Source: Bacteroidota bacterium
GTDB lineage: Bacteria; Bacteroidota; Rhodothermia; Rhodothermales; UBA10348
DNA: 47,528 nucleotides
Reading direction: 5' to 3'
Assembly (NCBI GenBank): GCA_022567305.1
Contig: JADFHF010000026.1
Coordinates: 1-47,528, forward strand
The notes beneath the pieces are model-generated. The model searched no databases, was not told the origin of the DNA, and saw nothing but the letters and a program-made list of their open reading frames with translations. Every line of letters begins with the position of its first letter. The first letter of the stretch is position 1. The position numbers and the translations under genes were made by a program. Positions 1 through 8,494 of the stretch are shown in pieces.

Positions 1-24
1 GTACGGTCTCTGTAATATCGAATC

Positions 25-921
25 ATGATTCGGAGACATTCACTACTGATTACATTCCTGCCTTGCTTGTTGGCAGCGCAGGAGATCGACCTGCCCATCT
101 ATGTGCTCGAATTACCTGCTTCGGTTGAAACCGTGCTCATTGCCGAGACGGGTACCGCAACGCTGCATCGATTTCGATACGGACAAGACGGCCTCGAAAA
201 AGGTGACCGGAAGCGGATGTCAGTCGGGCAAAATGGTGTCGGGAAACAGAGAGCTGGCGATCAACGGACGCCACTGGGCATCTACTTCGTTGCCGAGCAT
301 CTCGATACAAACAAGCTGCACGAAAAATACGGACCGATCGCTTTTCCGCTCGACTATCCAAACGTGTGGGACCGTGCCAATAATCGAACCGGCGATGGCA
401 TCTGGATTCATGGCGTCACGCCAAACAGCGGACCACGCCCGGTGCTGGACACTGACGGCTGTATTGTGGTGCCGAATGAGCACCTGTTGATTCTTGAAGT
501 TCATCTGACGCCGCTGCAAACGCCAGTAATCGTAACACGTAGTATTCAACGTGCGAGCCGCGAAGAAATTGCCCTGTCACGCGCAGAGTTGATGTCCGCG
601 CTCAAGGTGTGGTCGGACAGCTACCGCGTTGGCGACTGGCATCAATATCTGTCCCTGTACGCGCAGGAATTCGAATATCGCGGGATGAGTCGGGAAGAGT
701 GGTTTGCGTACCGAATACGCTCTGTTGGCGGGCAGACTATTGAGGGTTTCTCCGTCGACAACATCATGTTGCTCGCTGATCCCGAAGAACCCGGCCTCTA
801 CCTGAGCCGTTTCAGGCAGACAATCACGGAGCACGAGCGCACGATGGTTACGACCAAGCGTCTTTATTGGCGCCGAACCGGGCGGGGTAATCTGTTAATA
901 GTTGCTGAGGATAACGGTTAA
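25..921 (+). CDS. L,D-transpeptidase (YkuD-like) with C-terminal NTF2-like domain
   Basis: Probable periplasmic peptidoglycan-modifying enzyme of the L,D-transpeptidase family. Residues 1-19 form a short signal peptide (MIRR followed by a hydrophobic stretch to LLAAQ). Residues about 25-172 carry the YkuD fold signature: H129-G130 and then TDGC ending in C146, the expected nucleophile; the usual SHGC is TDGC here. Residues about 185-298 resemble an NTF2/SnoaL-like alpha+beta domain, as in the Cds6-type L,D-transpeptidases. The 298-residue length fits such two-domain proteins. The ATG at 25 is the only start that includes the signal peptide. The next real coding sequence downstream is a broken barrel gene on the other strand, so it probably stands alone. 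Family assignment is firm; substrate (crosslinking versus protein anchoring) is not visible. Confidence 0.8.
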   Translation: MIRRHSLLITFLPCLLAAQEIDLPIYVLELPASVETVLIAETGTATLHRFRYGQDGLEKGDRKRMSVGQNGVGKQRAGDQRTPLGIYFVAEHLDTNKLHEKYGPIAFPLDYPNVWDRANNRTGDGIWIHGVTPNSGPRPVLDTDGCIVVPNEHLLILEVHLTPLQTPVIVTRSIQRASREEIALSRAELMSALKVWSDSYRVGDWHQYLSLYAQEFEYRGMSREEWFAYRIRSVGGQTIEGFSVDNIMLLADPEEPGLYLSRFRQTITEHERTMVTTKRLYWRRTGRGNLLIVAEDNG

Positions 922-930
922 TTCTGAATG

Positions 931-1110
931 CTACTGATCGCTGCCGAAAACATAGGATAAAGACAGGCGGAACGCATACTTCGTCGTAAATTGCAGCACG
1001 TCGTTCAGATTCCTGGCAACAGGAATCTTCGCGGCGGCCGAAACTGCAAGCGACTCATTGATGTGATATTGCACGGCAGGGGCAATATCCAGCCATTCTC
1101 CGCCGGTATT
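931..1110 (-). pseudogene. 3' end of an outer-membrane beta-barrel protein gene, 5' part missing
   Basis: Read on the minus strand, this stretch ends at a TAG (931-933) and encodes about 58 residues with alternating polar/hydrophobic beta-strand pattern. It ends in RLSLSYVFGSDQ, typical of the last strands of a Gram-negative outer-membrane barrel. A motif NTGGEWLDIAP near 1075-1110 looks like a strand-loop of the same barrel. Upstream of about 1110 the barrel-like sequence stops and the opposite strand is convincingly leuC. So only the last strands of the gene remain. The junction has no insertion sequence or repeat that I can see. It is either a real deletion/recombination scar or an assembly join. 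The upper boundary is approximate, to within about 20 bases. Confidence 0.6.
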
Positions 1111-1977
1111 GGGAATAGCGACGCGGCTCTCATTATGGGGACTGGAAAAATATGGGTTCGTATTCCGGAAACCATGCGCTTCGTGTTCGAGGGTGAACTT
1201 CCTCCGTATCTAATGGCTAAGGATCTGATTCTCACGGTCATCGGGGACATTGGATTTGACGGAGGTACGTATTGTGCGCTAGAGTTCACGGGAACGGCTG
1301 TGTATGACTTGTCCATGGAAGAGCGGATGACGCTGACGAACATGGCGATCGAAGCGGGCGGTAAAAACGGCATCATCGAGCCGGATGAGAAGACATTTGA
1401 ATATGTTCGATCGAGGACGAACGCCTCGTTTGAGCCCGTGTACGGCGATGAAGATTCGAAACTCATTCTTGAACGAGCGTACGATGTCACGTGCATGGAA
1501 CCGGTCGTTGCCAAGCCTCATCGCCCGGACAATCGGGCCGGTGTGACGGAAGTTTCCGGTACGAAGCTGGACAAAGCCTACTTAGGGAGTTGTACAGGCG
1601 GTAAACTCGAAGATTTTCAGGCGGCCGCACAGATTATCAAAGGGGAAGAAGTTCGCGTGGACACGTACGTGGTTCCGTCGAGCACCGAGGTATCGGAGGC
1701 CATGCGGACGACGATGGTTGACGGTGTCTCTCTCTGGGATGTATTCGTGAATGCAGGGTGTCAGATGGGGCATGCCAGCTGCGGCGCTTGCCTTGGCGGG
1801 CCCATCGATACGTTCGGTCGCATGCAAGGAAGCGAGGTGGTCATCTCGACCACCAATCGAAATTTTCCGGGCCGTATGGGTTCGAATGAGGCATCGATTT
1901 ATCTCGCATCTCCACTTACGGTAGCTGCGTCAGCCCTGTCAGGAGTGATCACAGACCCCCGAGAAGCACTGGTGTGA
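1105..1977 (+). pseudogene. leuC: 3-isopropylmalate dehydratase large subunit, N-terminal third missing
   Basis: LeuC isomerises 2-isopropylmalate to 3-isopropylmalate in leucine synthesis as a 4Fe-4S aconitase-family enzyme with LeuD. Homology starts abruptly at GIGNSDAA (1105) and then runs without gap: TGKIWVRIPETM, AIEAGGKNG, the first cluster cysteine in GSCTGG, the cysteine pair in SCGACLGG, and STTNRNFPGRMG. The three cluster ligands are present. About 120 N-terminal residues, including the GDSHT-type active-site region, are absent; normal LeuC of this type is about 420 residues. The frame happens to be open back to 991, but that part is antisense to a barrel gene and does not look like LeuC; an internal ATG lies at 1135. 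The stop TGA (1975-1977) overlaps a possible leuD GTG start. Without its N-terminus it should be inactive. Confidence 0.85.
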
Positions 1978-1979
1978 CC

Positions 1980-2543
1980 ATGAAAGATTTTATTTCGGGG
2001 AGAGCCTATGTAGTGGGCGACTCCATCGATACGGATCAGATTATCCCTGCGAAGAATCTGGTTTATTCCATGTCGGATCCCGAGGAGAGAAAACACTACG
2101 GTCGACAGGCGTTGAGCGCCATTCCCTCTGAAGGTCAAGGACTTCCGTATGGAAACATACCCTTTACGGCCGAAGGGAAACATGAGAGTGAGTACACGAT
2201 CTTGATTGCCGGATCTAACTTTGGATGCGGTTCAAGCCGAGAGCACGCGCCGTTCTCGCTTCTGGTGGCGGGGATTGAGGCGGTCGTAGCCGAGAGTTAC
2301 GCTCGGATTTTCTACCGAAACTCGGTCGATGCTGGATTTCTGGTCCCGTTGGAGTCACGCGTCAGACTGGTCGACAAGATCCGGACGGGAGATGAACTGG
2401 AGATCGATTTGAGCGTCTCGACGCTCAAAAATGTGACAACAGGCGAAGAGTATCTCTTGAATCCACTTGGTGATGTTGCTGAGATCCTGCGCGCCGGAAA
2501 TGTGTTCGAATATGCGCGCCAGGCGGGGTTGATTCCAGACTGA
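1980..2543 (+). CDS. leuD: 3-isopropylmalate dehydratase small subunit
   Basis: Small (swivelling-domain) subunit that completes the LeuCD active site in leucine biosynthesis. Diagnostic motifs are the N-terminal GRAYVVGDSIDTDQIIPAK, GSNFGCGSSREHAP in the middle, and RIFYRNSVDAGF. The length of about 187 residues is within the bacterial range of 165-200 and the gene looks complete. ATG at 1980 gives the usual MKDFISG start; a GTG at 1974 overlapping the leuC stop as GTGA is a possible alternative adding two residues, and would imply translational coupling. LeuD has no partner in this window because leuC is truncated, so a working enzyme would need a leuC copy elsewhere or a window assembled wrongly at about 1.1 kb. 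Confidence 0.93.
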   Translation: MKDFISGRAYVVGDSIDTDQIIPAKNLVYSMSDPEERKHYGRQALSAIPSEGQGLPYGNIPFTAEGKHESEYTILIAGSNFGCGSSREHAPFSLLVAGIEAVVAESYARIFYRNSVDAGFLVPLESRVRLVDKIRTGDELEIDLSVSTLKNVTTGEEYLLNPLGDVAEILRAGNVFEYARQAGLIPD

Positions 2544-2554
2544 TCGAGCATGGT

Positions 2555-3778
2555 CTAAATCACGACTCTATCGAGATCCGGGTTCATGTGCATCAACACG
2601 TCGTAAACGGATACACCAACCGTGTCGGCGAAGTTGTTGGGGTGAATCGCAGGGTGTTCCGGACCTATGAGTGTAGCCGTGTCGCCCACGTCGACCGTCT
2701 TGTCATCGCCCACTTCAACGAGGGTGTGGCTCGCGCTTACCGCCCCGATCACCGGGTAGAGCTTGTCGCCGATCAATACCTCAGCCCCATCGACCGCTTT
2801 GCGAGCGTATCCGTCCCCGTGACCAATCGAAAGCGTTGCGACCCACGTCGGTTTTTCGGCGATGTAATTTCGTCCATAGCTCACACTGTCACCTTTCTCC
2901 AGTCTGGCAACGCGGACGACGGACGTTTTTAGACTGAATGCCGGTATCAGTGCTGCTTTTCCCCGCTCTTCGTCCGGCCGGCTCGGATAGGCGCCGAAGA
3001 GAGCGATACCGGGACGGACCATGTCAAAATGGGCTTCAGGCAAATGATAGAGGCCATTCGAGGATGCGGCATGGATACGTCCGGTGGGAACACGATCAGA
3101 TTGCGCCTTGCCCAATAGGTCCTTAAACCTCTCGAGTTGCTCGAGATCGAACTCCTGATCTTCCGTAAACGCCATGAAGGTACCTTCCACAGAGATCAGC
3201 GGACTGGATGCAACGGTTTTCATCCAAGGTAACGCCTTCCGATACGGCATCCCCATCCTCCCCATACCGGTATCCAGATAGAAATGGACCGAGGCGGGCT
3301 TTCCGGCTTTTCGAGCGAGCGGTGTCAGGCGTTCCACCGCGTCTGGCGTATAGGCACTGAGTTGAATGTCGTGACGGATGAGTTCGATTCCGTGCTCGTT
3401 CGGCGTAAGGCCCATCAAAAGAACGGGCTTGGATATGCCTTTCTCTCTCAACTTCAAACACGACGACGCTTTGACAGCCGCAAATCCACCAATCTCTGGA
3501 AATTTTGCCAGGATGCTGGATGCGTTTTCAAGCCCCAATCCGTATGCATTATTTTTGACGACGGCAAGAATGGGCCTTCCGCCCGCAAGACGAGAGACTT
3601 GTTGCGTGTTATGCCGAAGGGCATCCTTGGAAATCTCAATCCACGGATCGACAGTTCTCCTTTTTCTGGACAAGACGCGCACGCGCCTCTTCGCCACCGC
3701 TGGAGAGGAGCCCCATAGTCTCGGTGCGAGTCCGGACAAGAGGGCGAGTTGAAAAAAGGATCGTCTGGAGAGGTTCAT
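2555..3778 (-). CDS. Tat-exported alanine-racemase-family PLP enzyme
   Basis: Fold type III PLP racemase, 407 residues. The N-terminus MNLSRRSFFQLALLSG is a Tat signal, so it should act in the periplasm, unlike housekeeping cytosolic Alr. Catalytic residues of the family are present: PLP lysine K75 in AVVKNNAYG, R255 in MVRPGIALFG, the second catalytic base Y301 in SVSYGRNY, and Y392 in SVYDVL. Two normally conserved substrate-entry positions differ: the GYADG tyrosine is H320 (GHGDGY), and the CMDQ motif is replaced by SASH (348-351). Periplasmic broad-spectrum racemases (BsrV type) are known, so a role in making non-canonical D-amino acids is a reasonable inference. ATG 3778 was chosen because it begins the Tat signal; the frame is open to 3949. 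It ends 11 bases from leuD, tail to tail. Confidence 0.85.
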   Translation of the reverse strand: MNLSRRSFFQLALLSGLAPRLWGSSPAVAKRRVRVLSRKRRTVDPWIEISKDALRHNTQQVSRLAGGRPILAVVKNNAYGLGLENASSILAKFPEIGGFAAVKASSCLKLREKGISKPVLLMGLTPNEHGIELIRHDIQLSAYTPDAVERLTPLARKAGKPASVHFYLDTGMGRMGMPYRKALPWMKTVASSPLISVEGTFMAFTEDQEFDLEQLERFKDLLGKAQSDRVPTGRIHAASSNGLYHLPEAHFDMVRPGIALFGAYPSRPDEERGKAALIPAFSLKTSVVRVARLEKGDSVSYGRNYIAEKPTWVATLSIGHGDGYARKAVDGAEVLIGDKLYPVIGAVSASHTLVEVGDDKTVDVGDTATLIGPEHPAIHPNNFADTVGVSVYDVLMHMNPDLDRVVI

Positions 3779-3965
3779 GGTAGGGTCTCTGTTGACAGTG
3801 CGGCGGACGACATACGCTAGCCAAGATATACTGAAATCTAAGCTCAATCTCCAGATAATCGTTACAGGAGTCTCCGCGATGTGCACCGCACAAGAATCGA
3901 CATCTTGGTTGAAAGCGATTACATTAGGCGTCTCTGTACTCCTCCCCACTCATCGAATTCGCCAA

Positions 3966-6059
3966 ATGAACCCGTGTTTTCGTTCCATGTGGTCCATTTC
4001 TCTGTTCTTTTTATTCTGGTCGATCATCTCACGGGCGCTACCAGTTACGTACGCCCAGTCCGTATCAGGCCCTTCGTTTGAAGACGTCTTGTCGCTCCGT
4101 AGCGTGGGCAATCCCATGATTTCTCCGAACGGTAATGACGTGGCATTCACAATCAGAACCGTTGATTGGGAAGAAAACGAATATGACACCGAGATCTGGT
4201 TGGCACCTGACGGTGAGGAGCCATTTCAACTGACGAGGACCGCGGACGGAAGCAGTTCCTCTCCAAGATGGTCTCCAGACGGGAAATGGATCGCCTTCGC
4301 GGCCACGCGAGGAGAGAAACAGCAGATTTTCGTGATTCGTCCAAACGGAGGTGAGGCCCAGGCGATTACGGATACTGAAGAAGGAGTGGGGAGTTTTCGG
4401 TGGTCTCCGGACGGCTCGCGCATTGCATTCTCCATGTCGGATCCAGAGAGCGCAGAAATGAAGGATCGGAAAGAACAGTTTGGAGATTTCGAAGAGGAAG
4501 ATGCGGAGTATCGTCAAAATCACCTTTGGATGATCGATGTTCAGACAGACATGTGGCCGGCTCCTCAAGAAGTCAGATGTGTCGACGAGGATGATGACGA
4601 GAATTGTACATCGCTTCCCGAACCTACACGACTCACAGAAGGTGACTTCAGTGTGGGTGGGTTCCGATGGTCACCTGACGGATCCATGATCGCTTTCGAG
4701 AGAAACGAGAGTTCACTTCTATTGTCCTTTATGAGCACGGAGCTGTCTCTTCTCACATTGGATTCTAAAGAAATTACTCCGCTGGTTACGGGACCGAATA
4801 TTTATAGCCAGCCGACGTGGTCTCCGGATTCAAAGTCCATTCTTTACTTCGCGTCGCAAGACGATTCGACGGCACTCTTCTATTCAAACGATCAGATCTA
4901 CTCCATGCCGGTCAACGGTGGCCCTTCAAAACGGCTCGCGGCGGGTCTCGATGAAGACATCGCCAACATACGCTGGACACCGAATGGGATCTTCCTGCTC
5001 GCCCGCGAGAAAACGAAGCGACATCTGTACCGGGTCAATCCGTCGACCGGAGGGATTTCGAAATTAGCTGCAGGACCCGATCGCATCTGGTCGGTGAATT
5101 TCTCCGCCGATGGTTCGAAGATGGCTCTCACCGGACAAACCGATACAACACTGGCAGAGGTTTACAAAGGATTGTTTAATACTTCCGAGCCCACGCGTAT
5201 CACCGATCTTTCCAGTCAAATTACCGGCTGGGAAACGGGTTCGAGCGAAGTCGTATCGTGGGACAGTTACGACGGGACAACGATCGAAGGGGTGCTGCAC
5301 AAGCCAAAGGACTTCGATCTCGACAACCAGCACCCACTTCTCGTCATCATTCATGGGGGTCCAACCGGTGTGGATATTCCCTCGGCGGTACTCGGATATG
5401 TCTATCCCGTGACGCAGTGGCTGGCAAAAGGCGCCCTCGTTCTCAGGCCGAATTATCGAGGATCAGCCGGATACGGCGAAGCTTTTCGGTCTCTCAATGT
5501 CCGCAATCTCGGCATCGGAGATGCCTGGGATGTCCTCTCGGGAGTCGATTATTTGATAGATACGGGTATCGTCGACACGACACGGATGGGGGCCATGGGC
5601 TGGAGTCAGGGCGGATATATTTCAGCCTTCCTGACCACGAACACAGATCGGTTCAACGCCATTTCGGTGGGGGCCGGAATTTCGAACTGGATGACGTATT
5701 ACGTAAACACAGATATTCACCCGTTTACGCGACAGTACCTGAAAGGAACGCCTTGGAGCGACCCGGAGATCTATGCGCTCACGTCGCCCATGACGACAAT
5801 CAACGATGCAAAGACTCCAACCCTCATTCAGCACGGAGAATTTGACAAGCGCGTTCCCATTCCAAATGCATACGAGCTCTATCAGGGACTGCAGGATGTC
5901 GGGGTGGAAACAAAGCTTCTCGTTTACAAAAAGTTTGGTCACGGCATCTCGCGTCCGAAGGAGCGGCTCGCCGCGGTCTGGCATAACTGGCAGTGGTTTG
6001 CCAAGCACGTGTGGGGGGAAGATGTCACGCTGCCCAGCAATCCGGATGAGGAGGAATAG
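3966..6059 (+). CDS. S9 family (prolyl oligopeptidase-type) serine peptidase, exported
   Basis: Secreted peptidase of 697 residues. N-terminal signal peptide ends near PVTYAQS. Residues about 35-410 form a beta-propeller built of TolB/PD40-type repeats; the recurring RWSPDGSxIAF motif appears at least four times. An acidic insertion (EEEDAEY, DEDDDENC) lies inside the propeller. The C-terminal alpha/beta-hydrolase domain (about 430-690) has the oxyanion HGGP, RPNYRGSAGYG, nucleophile S547 in GWSQGG, D627 in GEFDKR and H659 in FGHGIS. All catalytic residues are present. ATG 3966 gives a clean signal peptide; ATG 3987 is an alternative, and neither has a clear Shine-Dalgarno. The gene is divergent from the racemase-like gene, sharing a 187-bp intergenic region. 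It probably degrades short peptides in the periplasm. Confidence 0.92.
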   Translation: MNPCFRSMWSISLFFLFWSIISRALPVTYAQSVSGPSFEDVLSLRSVGNPMISPNGNDVAFTIRTVDWEENEYDTEIWLAPDGEEPFQLTRTADGSSSSPRWSPDGKWIAFAATRGEKQQIFVIRPNGGEAQAITDTEEGVGSFRWSPDGSRIAFSMSDPESAEMKDRKEQFGDFEEEDAEYRQNHLWMIDVQTDMWPAPQEVRCVDEDDDENCTSLPEPTRLTEGDFSVGGFRWSPDGSMIAFERNESSLLLSFMSTELSLLTLDSKEITPLVTGPNIYSQPTWSPDSKSILYFASQDDSTALFYSNDQIYSMPVNGGPSKRLAAGLDEDIANIRWTPNGIFLLAREKTKRHLYRVNPSTGGISKLAAGPDRIWSVNFSADGSKMALTGQTDTTLAEVYKGLFNTSEPTRITDLSSQITGWETGSSEVVSWDSYDGTTIEGVLHKPKDFDLDNQHPLLVIIHGGPTGVDIPSAVLGYVYPVTQWLAKGALVLRPNYRGSAGYGEAFRSLNVRNLGIGDAWDVLSGVDYLIDTGIVDTTRMGAMGWSQGGYISAFLTTNTDRFNAISVGAGISNWMTYYVNTDIHPFTRQYLKGTPWSDPEIYALTSPMTTINDAKTPTLIQHGEFDKRVPIPNAYELYQGLQDVGVETKLLVYKKFGHGISRPKERLAAVWHNWQWFAKHVWGEDVTLPSNPDEEE

Positions 6060-6068
6060 CTCACAGAA

Positions 6069-8480
6069 ATGGGTTCTGTCACCAAAATAAAGCGCTCGTC
6101 CGGACGGACCACGTTCAAGGCTCATGAGCTGCTTTTCAATAAGATCGCTCGAGGGCTTCCAAAGGAGTTTCCATTCCGATCTGTCTTCTCCTTGAAGCCG
6201 ATCATCGATCATTGGCAAACGCAACGTGACCATGAGTCCGAGCTCATCCGCACATTGGCGCTGAAGGTGGAGCAGGGGGTCAAAAAGGCTCCTGCGCTAG
6301 CGGACATCATTGAGGACTTTGAACTCTTGTCTCGTCACGAGGAGATCGTGTCTACGATGCTGACCCCGATTTTTCCGAACCGGGAGTGGACGAATGATCT
6401 CCGGGCTCTCGTTGATCCATTTGGTAATCACATGGTTTTTCGAACCAGTGCAATGCGGCGACTCATGCGAGTGGATGAGTATTTATCCAGATGGCTGCAT
6501 AGATCCCTTCTCGGCATACGCATCCTCTGTGCGTACCGTTTTATCCTGCAGGCGTTTTATGACACGGACCTGCAGGTTGATCAACCGATTATTCAAGTTT
6601 TCAAGATGCCCGACGATCTGCTGAAACGGTATTACAAATTGACAACGACGATCGATTATGTTCGGGTTCGCAACCTGGAGCCGGTTCCAGACCTTGGTCA
6701 GGCTGATTTGCATTTCCTTCTCAACAACGTCGACAATATCGGACTCTGGATGGAATGCCTGCCGCCGGAGATCTTCGAATTTTCTGGGTTTCAGATCGTC
6801 ACCATGACCGATGTGACGAGTGAGGTGGCCACGGCATCCATTGAACATCTACTCTTAACGAGCGATGCCAGTGTAAATGAACAGAAATTTGATTTGATAC
6901 AGGACGAAATACGAACCTTCTTCCGGAAACCATTTTTACGTCTCGGGCTGGCATCACTTCAAAAGGATGGAGAGCTGAACTTCATGTCGTCGCGTCGAAT
7001 CTGGAACAGCCTCATCATACGCGAAGACGTTATGAATGAAAGACTGGATATCAACAACTCTATTTATCGCGAGGTTCTTGAGGAAGATCGTCCGATCATC
7101 GTCGGAGACGTTGAGACGCTTTCCAGCAATCGGGACGTGCGGGAGTGTCTTCTTGATAAGGACGTGCACAGTTTGCTCCTGTCGCCACTCAGATACGAGG
7201 ACGAGGTTGTGGGGATACTCGAATTATCCTCAAGAACACCCGGGGACTTGAATGCGCTTGCAACGCTCAAATTGGATCTGATCGAGTCCTTGTTCGCGCT
7301 GTCCGTGCACCAAAACCTGAAGCGCTTTGAAGACCGAGTGACAGCAACCGTGCGTGAATCTTTCACCGCAATTCATCCGTCCGTGTCGTGGCGATTTCGG
7401 GAGGCAGCGATTGCGATGATGGATTTGGAAGAAGCCGATGCCCCGAACCCTGAAGATCATATCGTATTTCGGGAAGTTTATCCCTTGTACGGAAGCGCCG
7501 ATATTCGAGGATCATCGGATCGACGAAATCAGGCGGTTCGGTCCGATTTGATCGAGCACCTGGAGTTGGTGTGGAGTACGTTGAAAGCGGCCGAAGATCA
7601 CGTCCCGGTCTCGCTGATCGGCGAGATTATGCATCGAATCGGCGCTTGGAGAGACAAGCTGAAGGCGGGTTTTCATACTAAAGACGAGTCAGAGACGAAT
7701 GACTTCCTCGTCAGGGAGGTCAATCCATTTCTGATACTATTACAGCGGCGGCATCAGGTCCTTCATGAATTGATTGAGGGCTATTTCGATCGCGTAAATG
7801 AGAATGGAGGCTTACTGATCAACGAACAGCGTGCGTATGGCAGGAGTGTTCAGCTAATCAATGAAACCATCTCGGACATTCTTGAAAACGAACAGATTGA
7901 GCTTCAACAAACCTGCCCTCATTACTTTGAGAAATATAAGACGGACGGTGTCGAACACACGATGTACATCGGCGCCTCAATCGTACCCGACCTGCCATTT
8001 GACCTGGCCTACGTGAAGAACCTGCGACTCCATCAGTTGATCACGTGTTGCAAGATCGGAGTGGCGATAGAGGGGCTGAAACAGAATCTCGAAGTTCCCC
8101 TTAATATTACCCAGCTGATCCTGGTTCAGGACATGCCCCATTCCATCAGCTTCCGTATGGACGAGAAAAAATTCGACGTAGATGGCGCATACGGAATTCG
8201 GTATGAGGTGATTAAGAAGCGAATCGATAAGGCTATGATTGCGGGATCCGAAGAACGAATTTCCCAGCCGGGAAAGATTGCCATTGTCTATGCGTTTGAT
8301 CGAGAGGCGGAGGAGTATCATCGTTATCTCGATTTTATGCAAGCCGACAACCTTCTGGTGGGTCAGGTCGAGGAGCTAGAAATCGGTGCGTTGCAAGGGG
8401 TTTCCGGTTTAAAGGCGCTCCGGGTGCAAATCAACATGGATCGACCAACCCTGGACCCGTCCGATTCGGATTCGGTCTAG
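6069..8480 (+). CDS. Large GAF-domain protein of unknown role
   Basis: 803-residue soluble protein with no signal peptide or membrane segment. The N-terminal 150 residues include FPFRSVFSLKPIIDHW and EDFELL, resembling the start of an uncharacterised GAF-protein family seen in Bacteroidota. Residues about 260-420 look like a GAF sensor domain (RPIIVGDVETL, LLLSPLRYEDEVVGILELSS). The C-terminal half is mainly helical without a motif I recognise; no kinase, cyclase or DNA-binding domain is visible. It starts 10 bases after the peptidase stop and is followed at 14 bases by a lipoprotein gene, so the three may be co-transcribed. Ligand and output are unknown; the GAF call is by pattern only. Confidence 0.72.
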   Translation: MGSVTKIKRSSGRTTFKAHELLFNKIARGLPKEFPFRSVFSLKPIIDHWQTQRDHESELIRTLALKVEQGVKKAPALADIIEDFELLSRHEEIVSTMLTPIFPNREWTNDLRALVDPFGNHMVFRTSAMRRLMRVDEYLSRWLHRSLLGIRILCAYRFILQAFYDTDLQVDQPIIQVFKMPDDLLKRYYKLTTTIDYVRVRNLEPVPDLGQADLHFLLNNVDNIGLWMECLPPEIFEFSGFQIVTMTDVTSEVATASIEHLLLTSDASVNEQKFDLIQDEIRTFFRKPFLRLGLASLQKDGELNFMSSRRIWNSLIIREDVMNERLDINNSIYREVLEEDRPIIVGDVETLSSNRDVRECLLDKDVHSLLLSPLRYEDEVVGILELSSRTPGDLNALATLKLDLIESLFALSVHQNLKRFEDRVTATVRESFTAIHPSVSWRFREAAIAMMDLEEADAPNPEDHIVFREVYPLYGSADIRGSSDRRNQAVRSDLIEHLELVWSTLKAAEDHVPVSLIGEIMHRIGAWRDKLKAGFHTKDESETNDFLVREVNPFLILLQRRHQVLHELIEGYFDRVNENGGLLINEQRAYGRSVQLINETISDILENEQIELQQTCPHYFEKYKTDGVEHTMYIGASIVPDLPFDLAYVKNLRLHQLITCCKIGVAIEGLKQNLEVPLNITQLILVQDMPHSISFRMDEKKFDVDGAYGIRYEVIKKRIDKAMIAGSEERISQPGKIAIVYAFDREAEEYHRYLDFMQADNLLVGQVEELEIGALQGVSGLKALRVQINMDRPTLDPSDSDSV

Positions 8481-8494
8481 GCCGCATTCGCAGA

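Noticed and set aside
991-1104. Frame upstream of the leuC homology as a new N-terminus for LeuC
   Set aside because: It has no similarity to LeuC and is antisense to a convincing barrel-protein end, so it is read as a chance open frame.
2588-3718. Several plus-strand frames opposite the racemase gene
   Set aside because: All are antisense shadows; the minus-strand frame has complete racemase motifs.
3792-3832. TTGACA (3792-3797) and TATACT (3827-3832) as a promoter for the S9 peptidase
   Set aside because: The spacer is 29 bases, far from the 16-18 needed.
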